From: Mesorhizobium sp. Root102
GTDB taxonomy: Bacteria > Pseudomonadota > Alphaproteobacteria > Rhizobiales > Rhizobiaceae
NCBI RefSeq assembly: GCF_001425625.1
Contig: NZ_LMCP01000004.1
Location: forward strand, 124,001-188,000
DNA length: 64,000 nt
Reading direction: 5' to 3'
The position numbers and the translations under genes are program-made. The notes beneath the pieces were generated by a model. The model was not told the origin of the DNA. It saw nothing but the letters and a program-made list of their open reading frames with translations, and did not search any database. This document shows, in pieces, positions 18,070-27,185 of this stretch. The stretch's first letter is position 1. The number at the start of each line of letters is the position of its first letter.

Positions 18070-18867
18070 ATGGCCGAACGCCTTATCGAACTGCGCGACA
18101 TCAGCAAATCCTATGGCCAGGTTTATGCACTGGGCGGCGTCAATCTCAGCGTCGACCGCGGCGAGGTCGTCGGCCTGATCGGCGACAATGGCGCCGGCAA
18201 GTCGACCCTGATCAAGATCCTGTCGGGCGTGGTCAAGCCGACCAGCGGCGAGATCCTCGTGCGCGGCAAGGCGGTGACCGGGTGGAGCGCGGCGCGCTCG
18301 CGTGAGGCCGGCATCGAGACGGTGTTCCAGGACCGGGCGCTGGCCGTGCAGCAGACGATCGTGCGCAACATCTTCATGGGCCGCGAGCTCACCGGCTTTC
18401 TCGGCTGGATCAAGGTCAACAAGGAGATCGAGGAGGCGAGCCGGCTGATGCGCGAGATCGGCTTCACCTCGAAGGTATTCACGCCACAGTCGATCGTGGG
18501 CCAGCTGTCCGGCGGCGAACGCCAGGGTGTGGCGATCGCCCGCGCCATCTACAAGCAGGCGGAGCTGATCGTCCTCGACGAGCCGACGACGGCGTTGTCG
18601 CTGACCGAAACCGCCAAGGTCTTCCATTTCGTGCGCCAGGTGCGGGCAAGCGGCCGCTCGATCCTGTTCATAGGCCACAACATCCACCATGTCTTCGACA
18701 TCGCCGACCGCTTCGTGGTGCTGGATCGCGGCAAGGTCGCACTGACGACCGACCGCAGCAAGGTCAACTCGGCCGAGGACCTCATCAACTTCATGGAAGA
18801 CGTCGCACACCCGGGCGGGTTGGCCGGGCTGCACGATGCCGGCGACGCGGAGCAGAGAGCACGATGA
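18070..18867 (+). CDS. Sugar ABC transporter ATP-binding protein (single-domain RbsA-like)
   Basis: 265 residues with one nucleotide-binding domain: Walker A GDNGAGKST, Q-loop in VFQDRALAV, signature LSGGERQGVAIARA, Walker B ELIVLDEPTTAL, and switch histidine in FIGHNIHHVF. Ribose-type systems often have a two-domain ATPase, so here the protein would dimerise. It powers uptake through the permease encoded next, with which it overlaps by ATGA. Confidence 0.93.
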   Translation: MAERLIELRDISKSYGQVYALGGVNLSVDRGEVVGLIGDNGAGKSTLIKILSGVVKPTSGEILVRGKAVTGWSAARSREAGIETVFQDRALAVQQTIVRNIFMGRELTGFLGWIKVNKEIEEASRLMREIGFTSKVFTPQSIVGQLSGGERQGVAIARAIYKQAELIVLDEPTTALSLTETAKVFHFVRQVRASGRSILFIGHNIHHVFDIADRFVVLDRGKVALTTDRSKVNSAEDLINFMEDVAHPGGLAGLHDAGDAEQRAR

Positions 18868-19913
18868 GCAAGACCATGGCGCCCGATCTGCACGAGCCGT
18901 CCGCCGGCATTCCTCGCCCCAGCCCCCAGACGGAGTGGAAGCACCCATCCGATCACTGGATGCGCGGCTTCATCCTCGACAACCGCGCGTCGCTCGGCAC
19001 GCTCGGCGTGTTCATCGTCATGATGGCAGTGTTCATGATCGCCAACCCGACCGTCTTCACCACCTGGTATCTCTACCGCTCGGTGCTGACGACGTTGCCG
19101 GTGGCGCTGTTCGTGGTGGTGCCGCTGGTCTTCGTTGTCACCTGCGGCGAGATCGACCTGTCGTTTCCGGCAACGATGGGTTTTGCCTCATGGGTCTTCG
19201 CGCTGTTCGTGCAGGCCGGCTACGATCCATTCCTCGGCATCGTCGCGGCGCTGATCACCGGCATGCTGCTCGGCTTCCTGGTCGGCTCGCTGGTGGTCTA
19301 TGGCGGGCTGTCGTCGCTGATCGCGACGCTGGGCATGAATTTCCTGCTGCGCGGCCTGATCCAGATCATCAACGAGGGCAAGTCGATGGCGCTGACCGGC
19401 CTCAGCGACAGCTGGGCCTACAAGATCTTCTCCAGTCAGGTGTGGGGCATCCCGGTGCAGATTTTCTGGGCCATCGCCTTCGTCGTGCTGTCGGCAATGC
19501 TCTACAACCGCCACCGCTTCGGCACGCAGGTCAGGGTGGTCGGCGACAACCCCGACAGTGCCCAGCAGATGGGCATCGACGTCAAGCGCGTGCGGGTGAA
19601 AGTGTTCGTCTTCGTCGGCATCGGTGCGGCGATCGCCGGCACCTTCTCGGTGATGATCAACTTCACCTGGTGGCCGACCGCCGGCGACGGCTATCTCCTG
19701 CCGGTGCTGGCCTCGGTGTTCGTCGGCGGCACGCCGACCTGGGGCGGCATCGGCACCGTGGTCGGCGGCGCCATCGGCGCCGTCACCGTGTCGTTCATCC
19801 AGACCGGCGTCGTGGCGGCCGGCCTGAGCGGCTTCTACGTCCAGTTCTTCAACGGGCTGATCATCATCCTGTCGCTGCTCGGCCATAAGTGGAACCAGGC
19901 GCGGTATAGGTAA
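18864..19913 (+). CDS. Sugar ABC transporter permease (RbsC-like)
   Basis: 349 residues. About ten membrane segments follow a 40-residue cytoplasmic N-terminus. BPD_transp_2 family features include the CGEIDLSFPATMGFASWVF segment near the start of the core and the FGTQVRVVGDNPDSAQQMGI loop that contacts the ATPase. It is the last gene of the LacI-controlled module and is translationally coupled to the ATPase gene. Confidence 0.92.
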   Translation: MSKTMAPDLHEPSAGIPRPSPQTEWKHPSDHWMRGFILDNRASLGTLGVFIVMMAVFMIANPTVFTTWYLYRSVLTTLPVALFVVVPLVFVVTCGEIDLSFPATMGFASWVFALFVQAGYDPFLGIVAALITGMLLGFLVGSLVVYGGLSSLIATLGMNFLLRGLIQIINEGKSMALTGLSDSWAYKIFSSQVWGIPVQIFWAIAFVVLSAMLYNRHRFGTQVRVVGDNPDSAQQMGIDVKRVRVKVFVFVGIGAAIAGTFSVMINFTWWPTAGDGYLLPVLASVFVGGTPTWGGIGTVVGGAIGAVTVSFIQTGVVAAGLSGFYVQFFNGLIIILSLLGHKWNQARYR

Positions 19914-19969
19914 GGGGCTGTTCTGTCGGCGGACCGCATGCCTTGACGATTGGCGCAGACGCTCATCGT

Positions 19970-20029
19970 TTCGTCATCCTCGGGTCTCCGCGACGTCGCT
20001 TCGCTCCTGCTCCGCCCGTGGATGACGAA
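19970..20029. repeat. 60-bp intergenic palindrome
   Basis: TTCGTCATCC at 19970-19979 is inverted as GGATGACGAA at 20020-20029. After one T/T mismatch the stem continues with CGGG/CCCG. It sits between convergent genes and may end transcription from both sides, or belong to another dispersed repeat family. Confidence 0.7.
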
Positions 20030-20087
20030 GGTAGGGGGGCTTCCGCCAGAGAATGGTCGCTTGTAGGACAATGGGGCAAGCGGACGC

Positions 20088-22757
20088 TCACACCGCCGCG
20101 ACGAACCCGTCCAGCACGCGCTTCTGGCCGGCCTTGTCGAAGTCGATCGTCAGCTTGTTGCCTTCGATGGCCGAGATGTTGCCGTTGCCGAATTTCTGGT
20201 GGAAGACGCGGTCGCCGACGTTGAAGGCGGACGGCTTGTCGGCGACGGATTTGGCGACCAGTTCGCCGTCGATGGTGCGGCCCTTGACCGAGGTGCGGCC
20301 GGCGCCGTAGCCGCTGTCCGTCTCGCCATAGCCGATGCGCTCGACCTGATGGCCGGAGCGCGAGCCCCAGTTGCGGTCGGTGGCCTCGGTGCGGTTGGCC
20401 TGCGCGCGCTGCCAGCCCGGTGTGGCATAGGTGTTGGAGAAGGCGCCGGATTTTTCGGTGTCGGCGCCGACAGTGTCGAAGCGCGAGGCGCCATAGGGGT
20501 TCTGCCGTCCCGCGCCCTGGCCGCCGCGACCGGAGGCAAAAGAACCGCCGCCATAGGAATTGCCGTAGCCGCCATAGGAGTTGCCGCTTTCGGCGACCTC
20601 GACATGGGCTTCCGGCAGTTCGTCGAGGAAGCGCGACGGGATGGTCGACTGCCACAGACCGTGGATGCGGCGGTTGGAGACGAACCACAGATGCAGGTTC
20701 TTCTTGGCGCGGGTCAGGCCGACATAAGCGAGCCGCCGCTCTTCCTCCAGCCCGGAGCGGCCGCCTTCATCGAGCGCGCGCTGATGCGGGAACAGGCCTT
20801 CTTCCCAGCCGGGCAGGAAGACGGTCTCGAACTCGAGGCCCTTGGCCGAATGCAGCGTCATGATGCTGACGGCGTCCAGCCCGGCGTTCTGCTCGGCGTC
20901 CATGACGAGTGCTACATGCTCGAGGAAGGAGCGCAGCGATTCATACTCTTCCATGGAGCGGATCAGCTCCTTCAGGTTCTCCAGCCGGCCGGGCGCTTCG
21001 ACCGAGCGGTCGTTCTTCCACATGTCGGTGTAGCCGCTCTCTTCCAAGATGGTCTCGGCGAGTTCGGTGTGCGGCGTGGTTTCCAGCGCCTTCTGCCAGC
21101 GCTCGAAATTGGCTGACACCTCGCGCAGAGCCGCGCGCGGCTTCGGCTTCAGTTCGTCGCTTTCAGCCAGCTTGGCGGCGGCTTCCAGCATCGGGATGCG
21201 CAGCGCACGCGCCGTGTCGTGGATCTGGCGGATGGTGGCTTCGCCAAGGCCGCGCTTCGGCACGTTGACGATGCGCTCGAAGGCGAGGTCGTCGGCGCCT
21301 TGCGCGACGACGCGGAAGAAGGCCAGCGCATCGCGGATCTCCATGCGCTCGTAGAAGCGCGGGCCGCCGATGACGCGATAGTTGAGGCCGAGCGTGACGA
21401 AGCGGTCCTCGAACTCGCGCATCTGGAAGGACGCGCGGACCAGGATCGCCATGTCGTTGAGATTGTGCTTTTGCCGCTGGTAGGTCTCGATGGTCTCGCC
21501 GACGGCGCGGGCTTCCTCCTCGGAATCCCAGGCGGCGTGGACATGCACCTTGCCGTCCTCCGGCTCGTCGCGGTCGGTGAACAGCGTCTTGCCGAAACGG
21601 CCCTCATTGTGGGCGATGAGGTGGGAGGCGGCGCCCAGTATGTGCGCGGTCGAGCGGTAGTTGCGCTCCAGCCGGATGATGGTGGCGCCCGGAAAATCCT
21701 TGTCGAAGCGCAGGATGTTGTCGATCTCGGCGCCGCGCCAGCCATAGATGGACTGATCGTCGTCGCCGACGCAGCAAATGTTGACTTTGTTGTCGCTCAC
21801 GGCCGTCCGCTCGCTTCGCTCGCTGGCCTCCGCGGGGGCGGCCTGGCCGGCCGACGCCCGGTCGGGCTTGCGGCCTTCGGCCGATCGCAGATCCGTCGAT
21901 GTCGACGCGCGTCCCGCATCAGGCCGCTGCGCCAGGAGGCGCAGCCACATGTACTGGGCGGTGTTGGTGTCCTGGTACTCGTCGACGAGGATGTATTTGA
22001 AGCGCTTGTGGTATTCCTTCAGCACGTCCGGATTGGCGCGGAAGATGCGGATCGGGTGGCACAGAAGGTCGCCGAAGTCGCAGGCGTTCAGCGTCTTCAG
22101 CCGCTCCTGATAGGCCTTGTAAAGTTCGCGGCCCTTGCCGTTGGCGAAGGCGCGTGCGTCGCCCTCGGCGATGTCGGCCGGACCTTGCCCCTTGTTCTTC
22201 CAGCCATCGATCATCTGGGCGAACTGCTTGGCCGGCCAGCGCTTGTCGTCGAGCCCTTCGGCCTGGATCAGCTGCTTGATCAGCCGCACGACGTCGTCAG
22301 TGTCGAGGATGGTGAAATCGGAGCGCAAACCGGCGAGTTCGGCATGCCTGCGCAGCAGCTTCACGCCGATCGAGTGGAAGGTGCCGAGCCAGGGCATGCC
22401 TTCGACATTGCCTTCGCCGATCAGGACGCCGATGCGAATTTTCATCTCGCGCGCGGCCTTGTTGGTGAAGGTCACCGCAAGAATCTGCGACGGGAAGGCC
22501 TTGCCGGTGGCGAGGATGTGGGCGATGCGGGTGGTCAAGACGCGGGTCTTGCCGGTGCCGGCGCCGGCCAGCACCAGAACCGGACCTTCGGTGGTTTCCA
22601 CCGCCAGCCGCTGTTCGGGGTTCAGCCCCTTCAGATAGTCGGGTGCATTGTTGTGGCCGCTGCGGGCGGCCATGGCGCGTGCGGCAATGCCCGACGGGGC
22701 CGTGGGCCGCGCATTGGGTTCGTCGAAAAAGGGCATGTCTTCGGAAAAGCCGGACAT
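20088..22757 (-). CDS. uvrD: UvrD/PcrA-type superfamily 1 DNA helicase
   Basis: 889 residues. All SF1A motifs are visible: Walker A AGAGTGKT near residue 65, Ia TFTNKAAREMK, II ILVDEYQDTN, III VGDDDQSIYGWRGAEI, IV LERNYRS, V MTLHSAKGLEFETVF, VI EEERRLAYVGLTRAKK. A C-terminal Tudor-like domain (VGDRVFHQKFGNGNISAI) follows a low-complexity Gly/Ser/Tyr-rich linker (SGNSYGGYGNSYGGGSFASG). It unwinds DNA 3'-5' in nucleotide excision and mismatch repair. An unusual insert of about 40 residues lies between motifs II and III (separate entry). Confidence 0.93.
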   Translation of the reverse strand: MSGFSEDMPFFDEPNARPTAPSGIAARAMAARSGHNNAPDYLKGLNPEQRLAVETTEGPVLVLAGAGTGKTRVLTTRIAHILATGKAFPSQILAVTFTNKAAREMKIRIGVLIGEGNVEGMPWLGTFHSIGVKLLRRHAELAGLRSDFTILDTDDVVRLIKQLIQAEGLDDKRWPAKQFAQMIDGWKNKGQGPADIAEGDARAFANGKGRELYKAYQERLKTLNACDFGDLLCHPIRIFRANPDVLKEYHKRFKYILVDEYQDTNTAQYMWLRLLAQRPDAGRASTSTDLRSAEGRKPDRASAGQAAPAEASERSERTAVSDNKVNICCVGDDDQSIYGWRGAEIDNILRFDKDFPGATIIRLERNYRSTAHILGAASHLIAHNEGRFGKTLFTDRDEPEDGKVHVHAAWDSEEEARAVGETIETYQRQKHNLNDMAILVRASFQMREFEDRFVTLGLNYRVIGGPRFYERMEIRDALAFFRVVAQGADDLAFERIVNVPKRGLGEATIRQIHDTARALRIPMLEAAAKLAESDELKPKPRAALREVSANFERWQKALETTPHTELAETILEESGYTDMWKNDRSVEAPGRLENLKELIRSMEEYESLRSFLEHVALVMDAEQNAGLDAVSIMTLHSAKGLEFETVFLPGWEEGLFPHQRALDEGGRSGLEEERRLAYVGLTRAKKNLHLWFVSNRRIHGLWQSTIPSRFLDELPEAHVEVAESGNSYGGYGNSYGGGSFASGRGGQGAGRQNPYGASRFDTVGADTEKSGAFSNTYATPGWQRAQANRTEATDRNWGSRSGHQVERIGYGETDSGYGAGRTSVKGRTIDGELVAKSVADKPSAFNVGDRVFHQKFGNGNISAIEGNKLTIDFDKAGQKRVLDGFVAAV
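21797..21930. repeat. Palindrome-rich in-frame insert inside uvrD
   Basis: Between WLRLLAQRP and the VNICCVGDDDQS segment of motif III, the helicase carries an extra hydrophilic stretch containing DLRSAEGRKPDRAS and EASERSERTA. The DNA there is rich in short palindromes and repeats (CCGCTCGCTTCGCTCGCTGG, CGGCCTTCGGCCG). It looks like an intergenic palindromic element inserted in frame and tolerated in a surface loop. The boundaries are approximate. Confidence 0.55.
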
Positions 22758-23078
22758 TGCCCCGAATGTAGTGATTCGGGAGCGAAAGACCAGAAGTGTC
22801 TACGTTTTGTTCCAGTAAAGTGCCTGATATCGCCGTTCAGGCCTTGCGGTAGCCGAGGGCGACGAAAAATCGATGGTCGAACGAGCGCGCCTCCTCCGTC
22901 ATCAAGGCGCCGAGAATGCTGGAAAACCCTGATACAGGCAAGATGGATTGCCACCGTGGCGTGTGGCCAACTTGACAGGCGCGGCAGGCAGGAGAAAGTT
23001 GCGTTCAGGGCAGGAAGGTAACGCCGGGTTGCCCATGGCCGCGCCGCGAGAGCGCGCAACAGTCGAAGGAGTATCATC
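22758..23078. other. Gap with a possible gene remnant
   Basis: This is a 321-bp stretch with no intact gene. On the minus strand, a frame ending at 22837 reads ILGALMTEEARSFDHRFF, then VALGYRKA and a stop, which looks like the C-terminal tail of a degraded protein. It is too short to identify and may be chance. The right end carries GAAGGAG, the ribosome site of the glucose dehydrogenase gene. Confidence 0.3.
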
Positions 23079-25394
23079 TTGGCTGTCACCATCACCTCCC
23101 TCATTCTCTTGCTCATCGGTCTTGCGCTCGGCGGCGGTGGTATCCGTCTCGCGATGCTGGGCGGCAGCTGGTATTACATCATCACCGGCCTCGCCTTCCT
23201 GATCGCCGCCTGGCTACTCTACCGGCGCAGATCCACCGCGCTGTGGCTCTACGCGGCGATCGTGGTCGGCACGCTGGCCTGGGCGGTCTGGGAAACCGGC
23301 TTCGACTGGTGGGAACTTGGGCCCCGCGGCGGCATCATCGTGCTGGTGGCGTTGTGGCTGCTGACGCCATGGGCGAGGCGGGGTCTTGCCGGCCCTGACG
23401 CGCGAGCGCCGCTCATCCTTGCCGTGCTGGCATCGCTTGCCGTCGCCGGTTATTCGATGACAGGAGATCCGAAGGACATTGCCGGCGAACTCTCCACCGA
23501 CAAGGTGATCGCCAACGCCAACCTCGGCAATGATGTGCCGGCCGGCGAGTGGCACTATTACGGACGCACGCAATTCGGCCAGCGCTATTCGCCGCTCGAC
23601 CAGATCACGCCGGACAATGTCGCCAAGCTACAGCCGGCCTGGACCTACCGCACCGGCGACGTGAAGGGACCGGACGACGTCGTGGAGACCACCTATCAGG
23701 TGACGCCGCTGAAGATCGGTGACATGCTCTACATCTGCACGCCGCACAATTTCGCCATCGCCATCGATGCGGCGAGCGGCAAGGAGAAATGGCGCTACGA
23801 TCCCAAGATCAAGCTCGACAAGGACCGCCAGCACCAGACCTGCCGCGGCGTGTCCTATTATGCCGATACCGCAATCGCCGCCAGGCAGCCCTGTGCTGCG
23901 CGCGTCTACCTGCCGACCTCGGACGCGCGGCTGATCGCGCTCGATGCCGCCAACGGGCAGGTCTGTCCGACTTTCGCCGAGGGCGGCACGCTGAACCTTC
24001 TGACCAACATGCCCTATCCGAAGTCGGGCTATTATTACTCGACCTCGGCACCGCTGATCTCGGGCGGCAAGATCATCGTCGGCGGTGCGGTCAACGACAA
24101 TTATTCGACGCAGGAGCCGTCGGGCGTCATCCGCGCTTACGATGTCGGCACCGGCAAGCTGCTATGGAACTGGGATTCCGGGAATCCGGAACAGACGACG
24201 CCGCTGGCAGCCGGCCAGACCTATACCGCCAACTCGCCCAACATGTGGTCGACGCCGAGCGCCGACGAGAAGCTCGGCCTGCTTTACGTGCCGCTCGGCA
24301 ACCAGACGCCGGATCAGCTCGGCGCCGGGCGCAGCGACAATGTCGAGAAGTTCTCGTCGTCGATCACCGCGCTCGATCTCAACACCGGGCAGGTGCGCTG
24401 GGTGCGGCAGACCGTACATCACGACCTCTGGGACATGGACGTGCCGGCGCAGCCGAGCCTGATCGACATCACCAAACCCGACGGCATGATCGTCCCGGCG
24501 CTGGTCGGGCCGACCAAGCAGGGCGACCTCTATGTGCTCGACCGCCGCACCGGAGAGCCGGTCATCGCGGTCAACGAGGTGGCGGCGCCCGGCGGCGCGA
24601 TCGAGGGCGATCACACATCGCCGACGCAGCCGGTCTCCGATCTCACCTTCATGCCGAAACCGCTCACCGGCGCCGACATGTGGGGCCTCACCATGTTCGA
24701 CCAGTTGGCTTGCCGGATCGAATTCCAGGGCCTGCGTTATGAGGGCCGCTATACACCCCCTTCCGTCCAGGGCTCGCTGATCTATCCCGGCAATTTCGGC
24801 ACCTTCAACTGGGGTGGTGTCGCTGTCGACCCGGTCCGGCAGGTGCTGTTCGGCATGCCGACCTATCTGGCCTTCAAGTCACAGCTCATTCCGCGCGACC
24901 AGGTGCCGCCGCCGGACGAGGGTCGCGGCAGCGAGCAGGGACTGAACCGCAACGAGGGCGCGCCCTATGCAGTGGTGATGGGACCGTTTCTCTCGCCGCT
25001 CGGCATTCCTTGCCAGGCGCCGCCCTGGGGCTATGTCGCCGGCGTCGATCTCAGGACCGGCAAGATCGCCTACAAGCACCGCAACGGCACCGTCTACGAC
25101 ATGACGCCGCTGCCGCTGCCGCTGAAGGTCGGGGTGCCGGGCATTGGCGGGCCGATGATCACCGCTGGCGGCGTTGCCTTCCTGGGTGCGGCGGTCGACG
25201 ACTATCTGCGTGCCTATGAGCTGACATCCGGCAAGCAGCTGTGGCAGGCGCGGCTGCCGGCCGGTGGTCAGTCGACGCCGATGACCTATACGGTGGCCGA
25301 TGGCCGCCAGTTCGTGGTCATTGTCGCCGGTGGTCACGGCTCGGTCGGGACCAAGCCGGGAGATTATGTGATGGCCTACGCGCTGCCGAAGTAG
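23079..25394 (+). CDS. gcd: Membrane-bound PQQ-dependent dehydrogenase, glucose/quinate/shikimate type
   Basis: 771 residues from a TTG start with GGAG 7 nt upstream. Four to five N-terminal membrane helices (about residues 5-125) anchor the protein, followed by a periplasmic eight-bladed PQQ propeller: QFGQRYSPLDQITPDNVAKL, TYQVTPLKIGDMLYICTPHN, HHDLWDMDVPAQPSLIDI and GGPMITAGGVAFLGAAVDDY. It oxidises aldoses such as glucose to the lactone and passes electrons to ubiquinone. No pqq synthesis genes are in the window. Quinate or shikimate as substrate cannot be excluded. Confidence 0.9.
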   Translation: MAVTITSLILLLIGLALGGGGIRLAMLGGSWYYIITGLAFLIAAWLLYRRRSTALWLYAAIVVGTLAWAVWETGFDWWELGPRGGIIVLVALWLLTPWARRGLAGPDARAPLILAVLASLAVAGYSMTGDPKDIAGELSTDKVIANANLGNDVPAGEWHYYGRTQFGQRYSPLDQITPDNVAKLQPAWTYRTGDVKGPDDVVETTYQVTPLKIGDMLYICTPHNFAIAIDAASGKEKWRYDPKIKLDKDRQHQTCRGVSYYADTAIAARQPCAARVYLPTSDARLIALDAANGQVCPTFAEGGTLNLLTNMPYPKSGYYYSTSAPLISGGKIIVGGAVNDNYSTQEPSGVIRAYDVGTGKLLWNWDSGNPEQTTPLAAGQTYTANSPNMWSTPSADEKLGLLYVPLGNQTPDQLGAGRSDNVEKFSSSITALDLNTGQVRWVRQTVHHDLWDMDVPAQPSLIDITKPDGMIVPALVGPTKQGDLYVLDRRTGEPVIAVNEVAAPGGAIEGDHTSPTQPVSDLTFMPKPLTGADMWGLTMFDQLACRIEFQGLRYEGRYTPPSVQGSLIYPGNFGTFNWGGVAVDPVRQVLFGMPTYLAFKSQLIPRDQVPPPDEGRGSEQGLNRNEGAPYAVVMGPFLSPLGIPCQAPPWGYVAGVDLRTGKIAYKHRNGTVYDMTPLPLPLKVGVPGIGGPMITAGGVAFLGAAVDDYLRAYELTSGKQLWQARLPAGGQSTPMTYTVADGRQFVVIVAGGHGSVGTKPGDYVMAYALPK

Positions 25395-25396
25395 GG

Positions 25397-25831
25397 CTAG
25401 CCGAGCCCCAGATGGCTCTTCAGGCTGGGCACCGAGCCGAGCACCTGGTTGGTCAGCTGGGGTCCGGCGGCGGCTTCGGCCTGCTGGACCAGCGTCTCGC
25501 CGGCCTTCTGGATCTGTGCCATATCGAGGCCGGATGCCTTGAGCGCGGCGAGGCCGTTGATCAGCGCACCGGCCTTCTCGCCGAGAACACCGCCAAGCGC
25601 GCCCTGAAGCGACGACAGGAAACCGCCACCGCCGGCCGGGGCGGCGGCCATGACGTCATATTGGTGGGCGAGATCATCCGCGCCGGGAATCTTGGCGAAG
25701 AAAGCCGAGGCGCTGGTGCCTTCCGCCTCGTGTTCGAGCACCGAGAAAATGGTCCCCACGACTTTTTCCGTCGTCGCCTGGTCGAGGCCCGCTTTTTGCG
25801 AGACGGTGTTGACGATGTCCTGGACGTTCAT
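25397..25831 (-). CDS. DUF2267/DUF2780-like small protein
   Basis: 144 residues. The N-terminal helix VQDIVNTVSQKAGLDQATTEK resembles the start of DUF2267/DUF2780-type proteins. A Gly/Ala-rich middle (PAGGGGFLSSLQGALGGVLG) and a C-terminal VLGSVPSLKSHLG follow. It has no signal peptide and its function is unknown. It lies 9 bp downstream of a tiny membrane-protein gene and is converged on by the glucose dehydrogenase gene. Confidence 0.7.
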   Translation of the reverse strand: MNVQDIVNTVSQKAGLDQATTEKVVGTIFSVLEHEAEGTSASAFFAKIPGADDLAHQYDVMAAAPAGGGGFLSSLQGALGGVLGEKAGALINGLAALKASGLDMAQIQKAGETLVQQAEAAAGPQLTNQVLGSVPSLKSHLGLG

Positions 25832-25840
25832 GGTCTCACC

Positions 25841-25990
25841 TCAACCCTGGGTTTTCGTGTTTGCCGGATGGCGCTGATTGCTGCGCACCTTGACCATCGA
25901 TTGCCTGGCGGAAGCAGCCGACCGGAGTGCCAGCAGGGCAGCAGTGGCGAGCGCGAAAGCCGTTGCGAAGATCGGGGTGGAGAAGGTCAT
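25841..25990 (-). CDS. Tiny single-span membrane protein, unknown
   Basis: 49 residues from an ATG with AAGGAA upstream. One hydrophobic segment (TPIFATAFALATAALLAL) is followed by a basic tail (RSAASARQSMVKVRSNQRH), so it is probably anchored in the inner membrane or exported. It is 9 bp from the DUF2267-like gene and shares its direction, so the two likely form an operon. I do not recognise the family. Confidence 0.5.
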   Translation of the reverse strand: MTFSTPIFATAFALATAALLALRSAASARQSMVKVRSNQRHPANTKTQG

Positions 25991-26288
25991 GGGTGTTGTT
26001 CCTTCTTGGTCAGAATGAGCGCGACTGCAGGGCAGGGACGAGACCGTCACCGGCAGCTTTCCCTTATATTGTGGCAGCAGCATCAAGATTGTCGAAAATG
26101 ACCAAAATGTGATTAAGGCGGGTGCTTCCGCGTCACGGCTTTCGCGCCGAAACCAGGAGATAGGCCTTGGGGATCGCGCCCCTCGTGGCCTGCCTGGCGA
26201 GCACCGTCACCCAAGCGTGACTGGACCATGCAAGTCTCGACCCTATCTTGCGCCGCAACGAGACTTTCCGAAGCCGAGGAGCACATCC

Positions 26289-27182
26289 ATGACGAAACCG
26301 GACGCCAACACCAAGCCTGCCATTACCCAGGCGATGATCGATGCCTATGACGAATACACGCATCTGACGCTCGATCGCCGCCGGTTCATGGAGCAGTTGT
26401 CCCGGCTTGCCGGATCAGGTGCGGCGGCGGCCGCGATCGCGCCGCTGCTGGCGGCAAATTCCGCGCAAGCGGCAATCGTCGCCGAAAACGATCCGCGGGT
26501 GAAGGGCGAGGACATCAGCTACCCCGGCAGCGGTGGCGAGATGAAGGGCTACCTGGTCAAGCCGGCGGACCAGACGGGCAAGCTCGGCACGGTTATCGTC
26601 GTGCATGAGAACAGGGGTCTCAACCCGCATATACGCGATGTGGCGCGGCGCGTGGCGCTGGAAGGGTTCGTGGTGCTGGCGCCGGATTTTCTGTCGCCGC
26701 TCGGCGGCACGCCTGACGATGAAGACAAGGCGCGCGACATGTTCGCCAAGCTCGATCCGACGCAGACCGCCGCCGATGCCGTGGCAACGGTCGCTTTCCT
26801 CAAGAGCAACAAGGATGGCAATGGCAAGGTCGGCGCCGTCGGCTTCTGCTGGGGTGGCGGCACGGTCAACACGCTGGCCGTCGACGCGCCCGATCTCAGT
26901 GCTGCCGTTGCCTATTACGGCATGCAGCCGAAGGCCGCCGATGTTTCGAAGATCAAGGCGGCCTTGCTGCTGCACTATGGCGGATTGGACGAGCGCATCA
27001 ATGCCGGCATCGACGCCTTCAAGAAGGAACTCGACGCGGCGCATGTCGAATACACGGTCTATGTCTATGAAGGCGCCAACCACGCCTTCAACAACGATAC
27101 GTCGGCAGCGCGCTACGACAAGAAGGCGGCCGACCTGGCCTGGGGGCGCACGATCGCCTTCTTCAAGGAGAAGTTGAAGTAG
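26289..27182 (+). CDS. Dienelactone hydrolase family protein, Tat-exported
   Basis: About 297 residues from an ATG with GAGGAG upstream. A twin-arginine-like signal (LDRRRFMEQLSRLAGSGAAA, cleavage near AQA-AIV) precedes an alpha/beta hydrolase with the dienelactone hydrolase triad: nucleophile Cys in GFCWGGG, Asp in GLDERINAG and His in GANHAFNND. Families of this type hydrolyse lactones or esters. Export to the periplasm distinguishes it from the cytoplasmic catechol-pathway enzyme. The substrate is unknown. Confidence 0.88.
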   Translation: MTKPDANTKPAITQAMIDAYDEYTHLTLDRRRFMEQLSRLAGSGAAAAAIAPLLAANSAQAAIVAENDPRVKGEDISYPGSGGEMKGYLVKPADQTGKLGTVIVVHENRGLNPHIRDVARRVALEGFVVLAPDFLSPLGGTPDDEDKARDMFAKLDPTQTAADAVATVAFLKSNKDGNGKVGAVGFCWGGGTVNTLAVDAPDLSAAVAYYGMQPKAADVSKIKAALLLHYGGLDERINAGIDAFKKELDAAHVEYTVYVYEGANHAFNNDTSAARYDKKAADLAWGRTIAFFKEKLK

Positions 27183-27185
27183 CCG

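Noticed and set aside
16720..18948. 742-residue open frame on the minus strand
   Set aside because: It lies exactly antisense to the isomerase, binding-protein and ATPase genes, has Arg/Asp-rich composition without domains, and is a GC-rich codon shadow.
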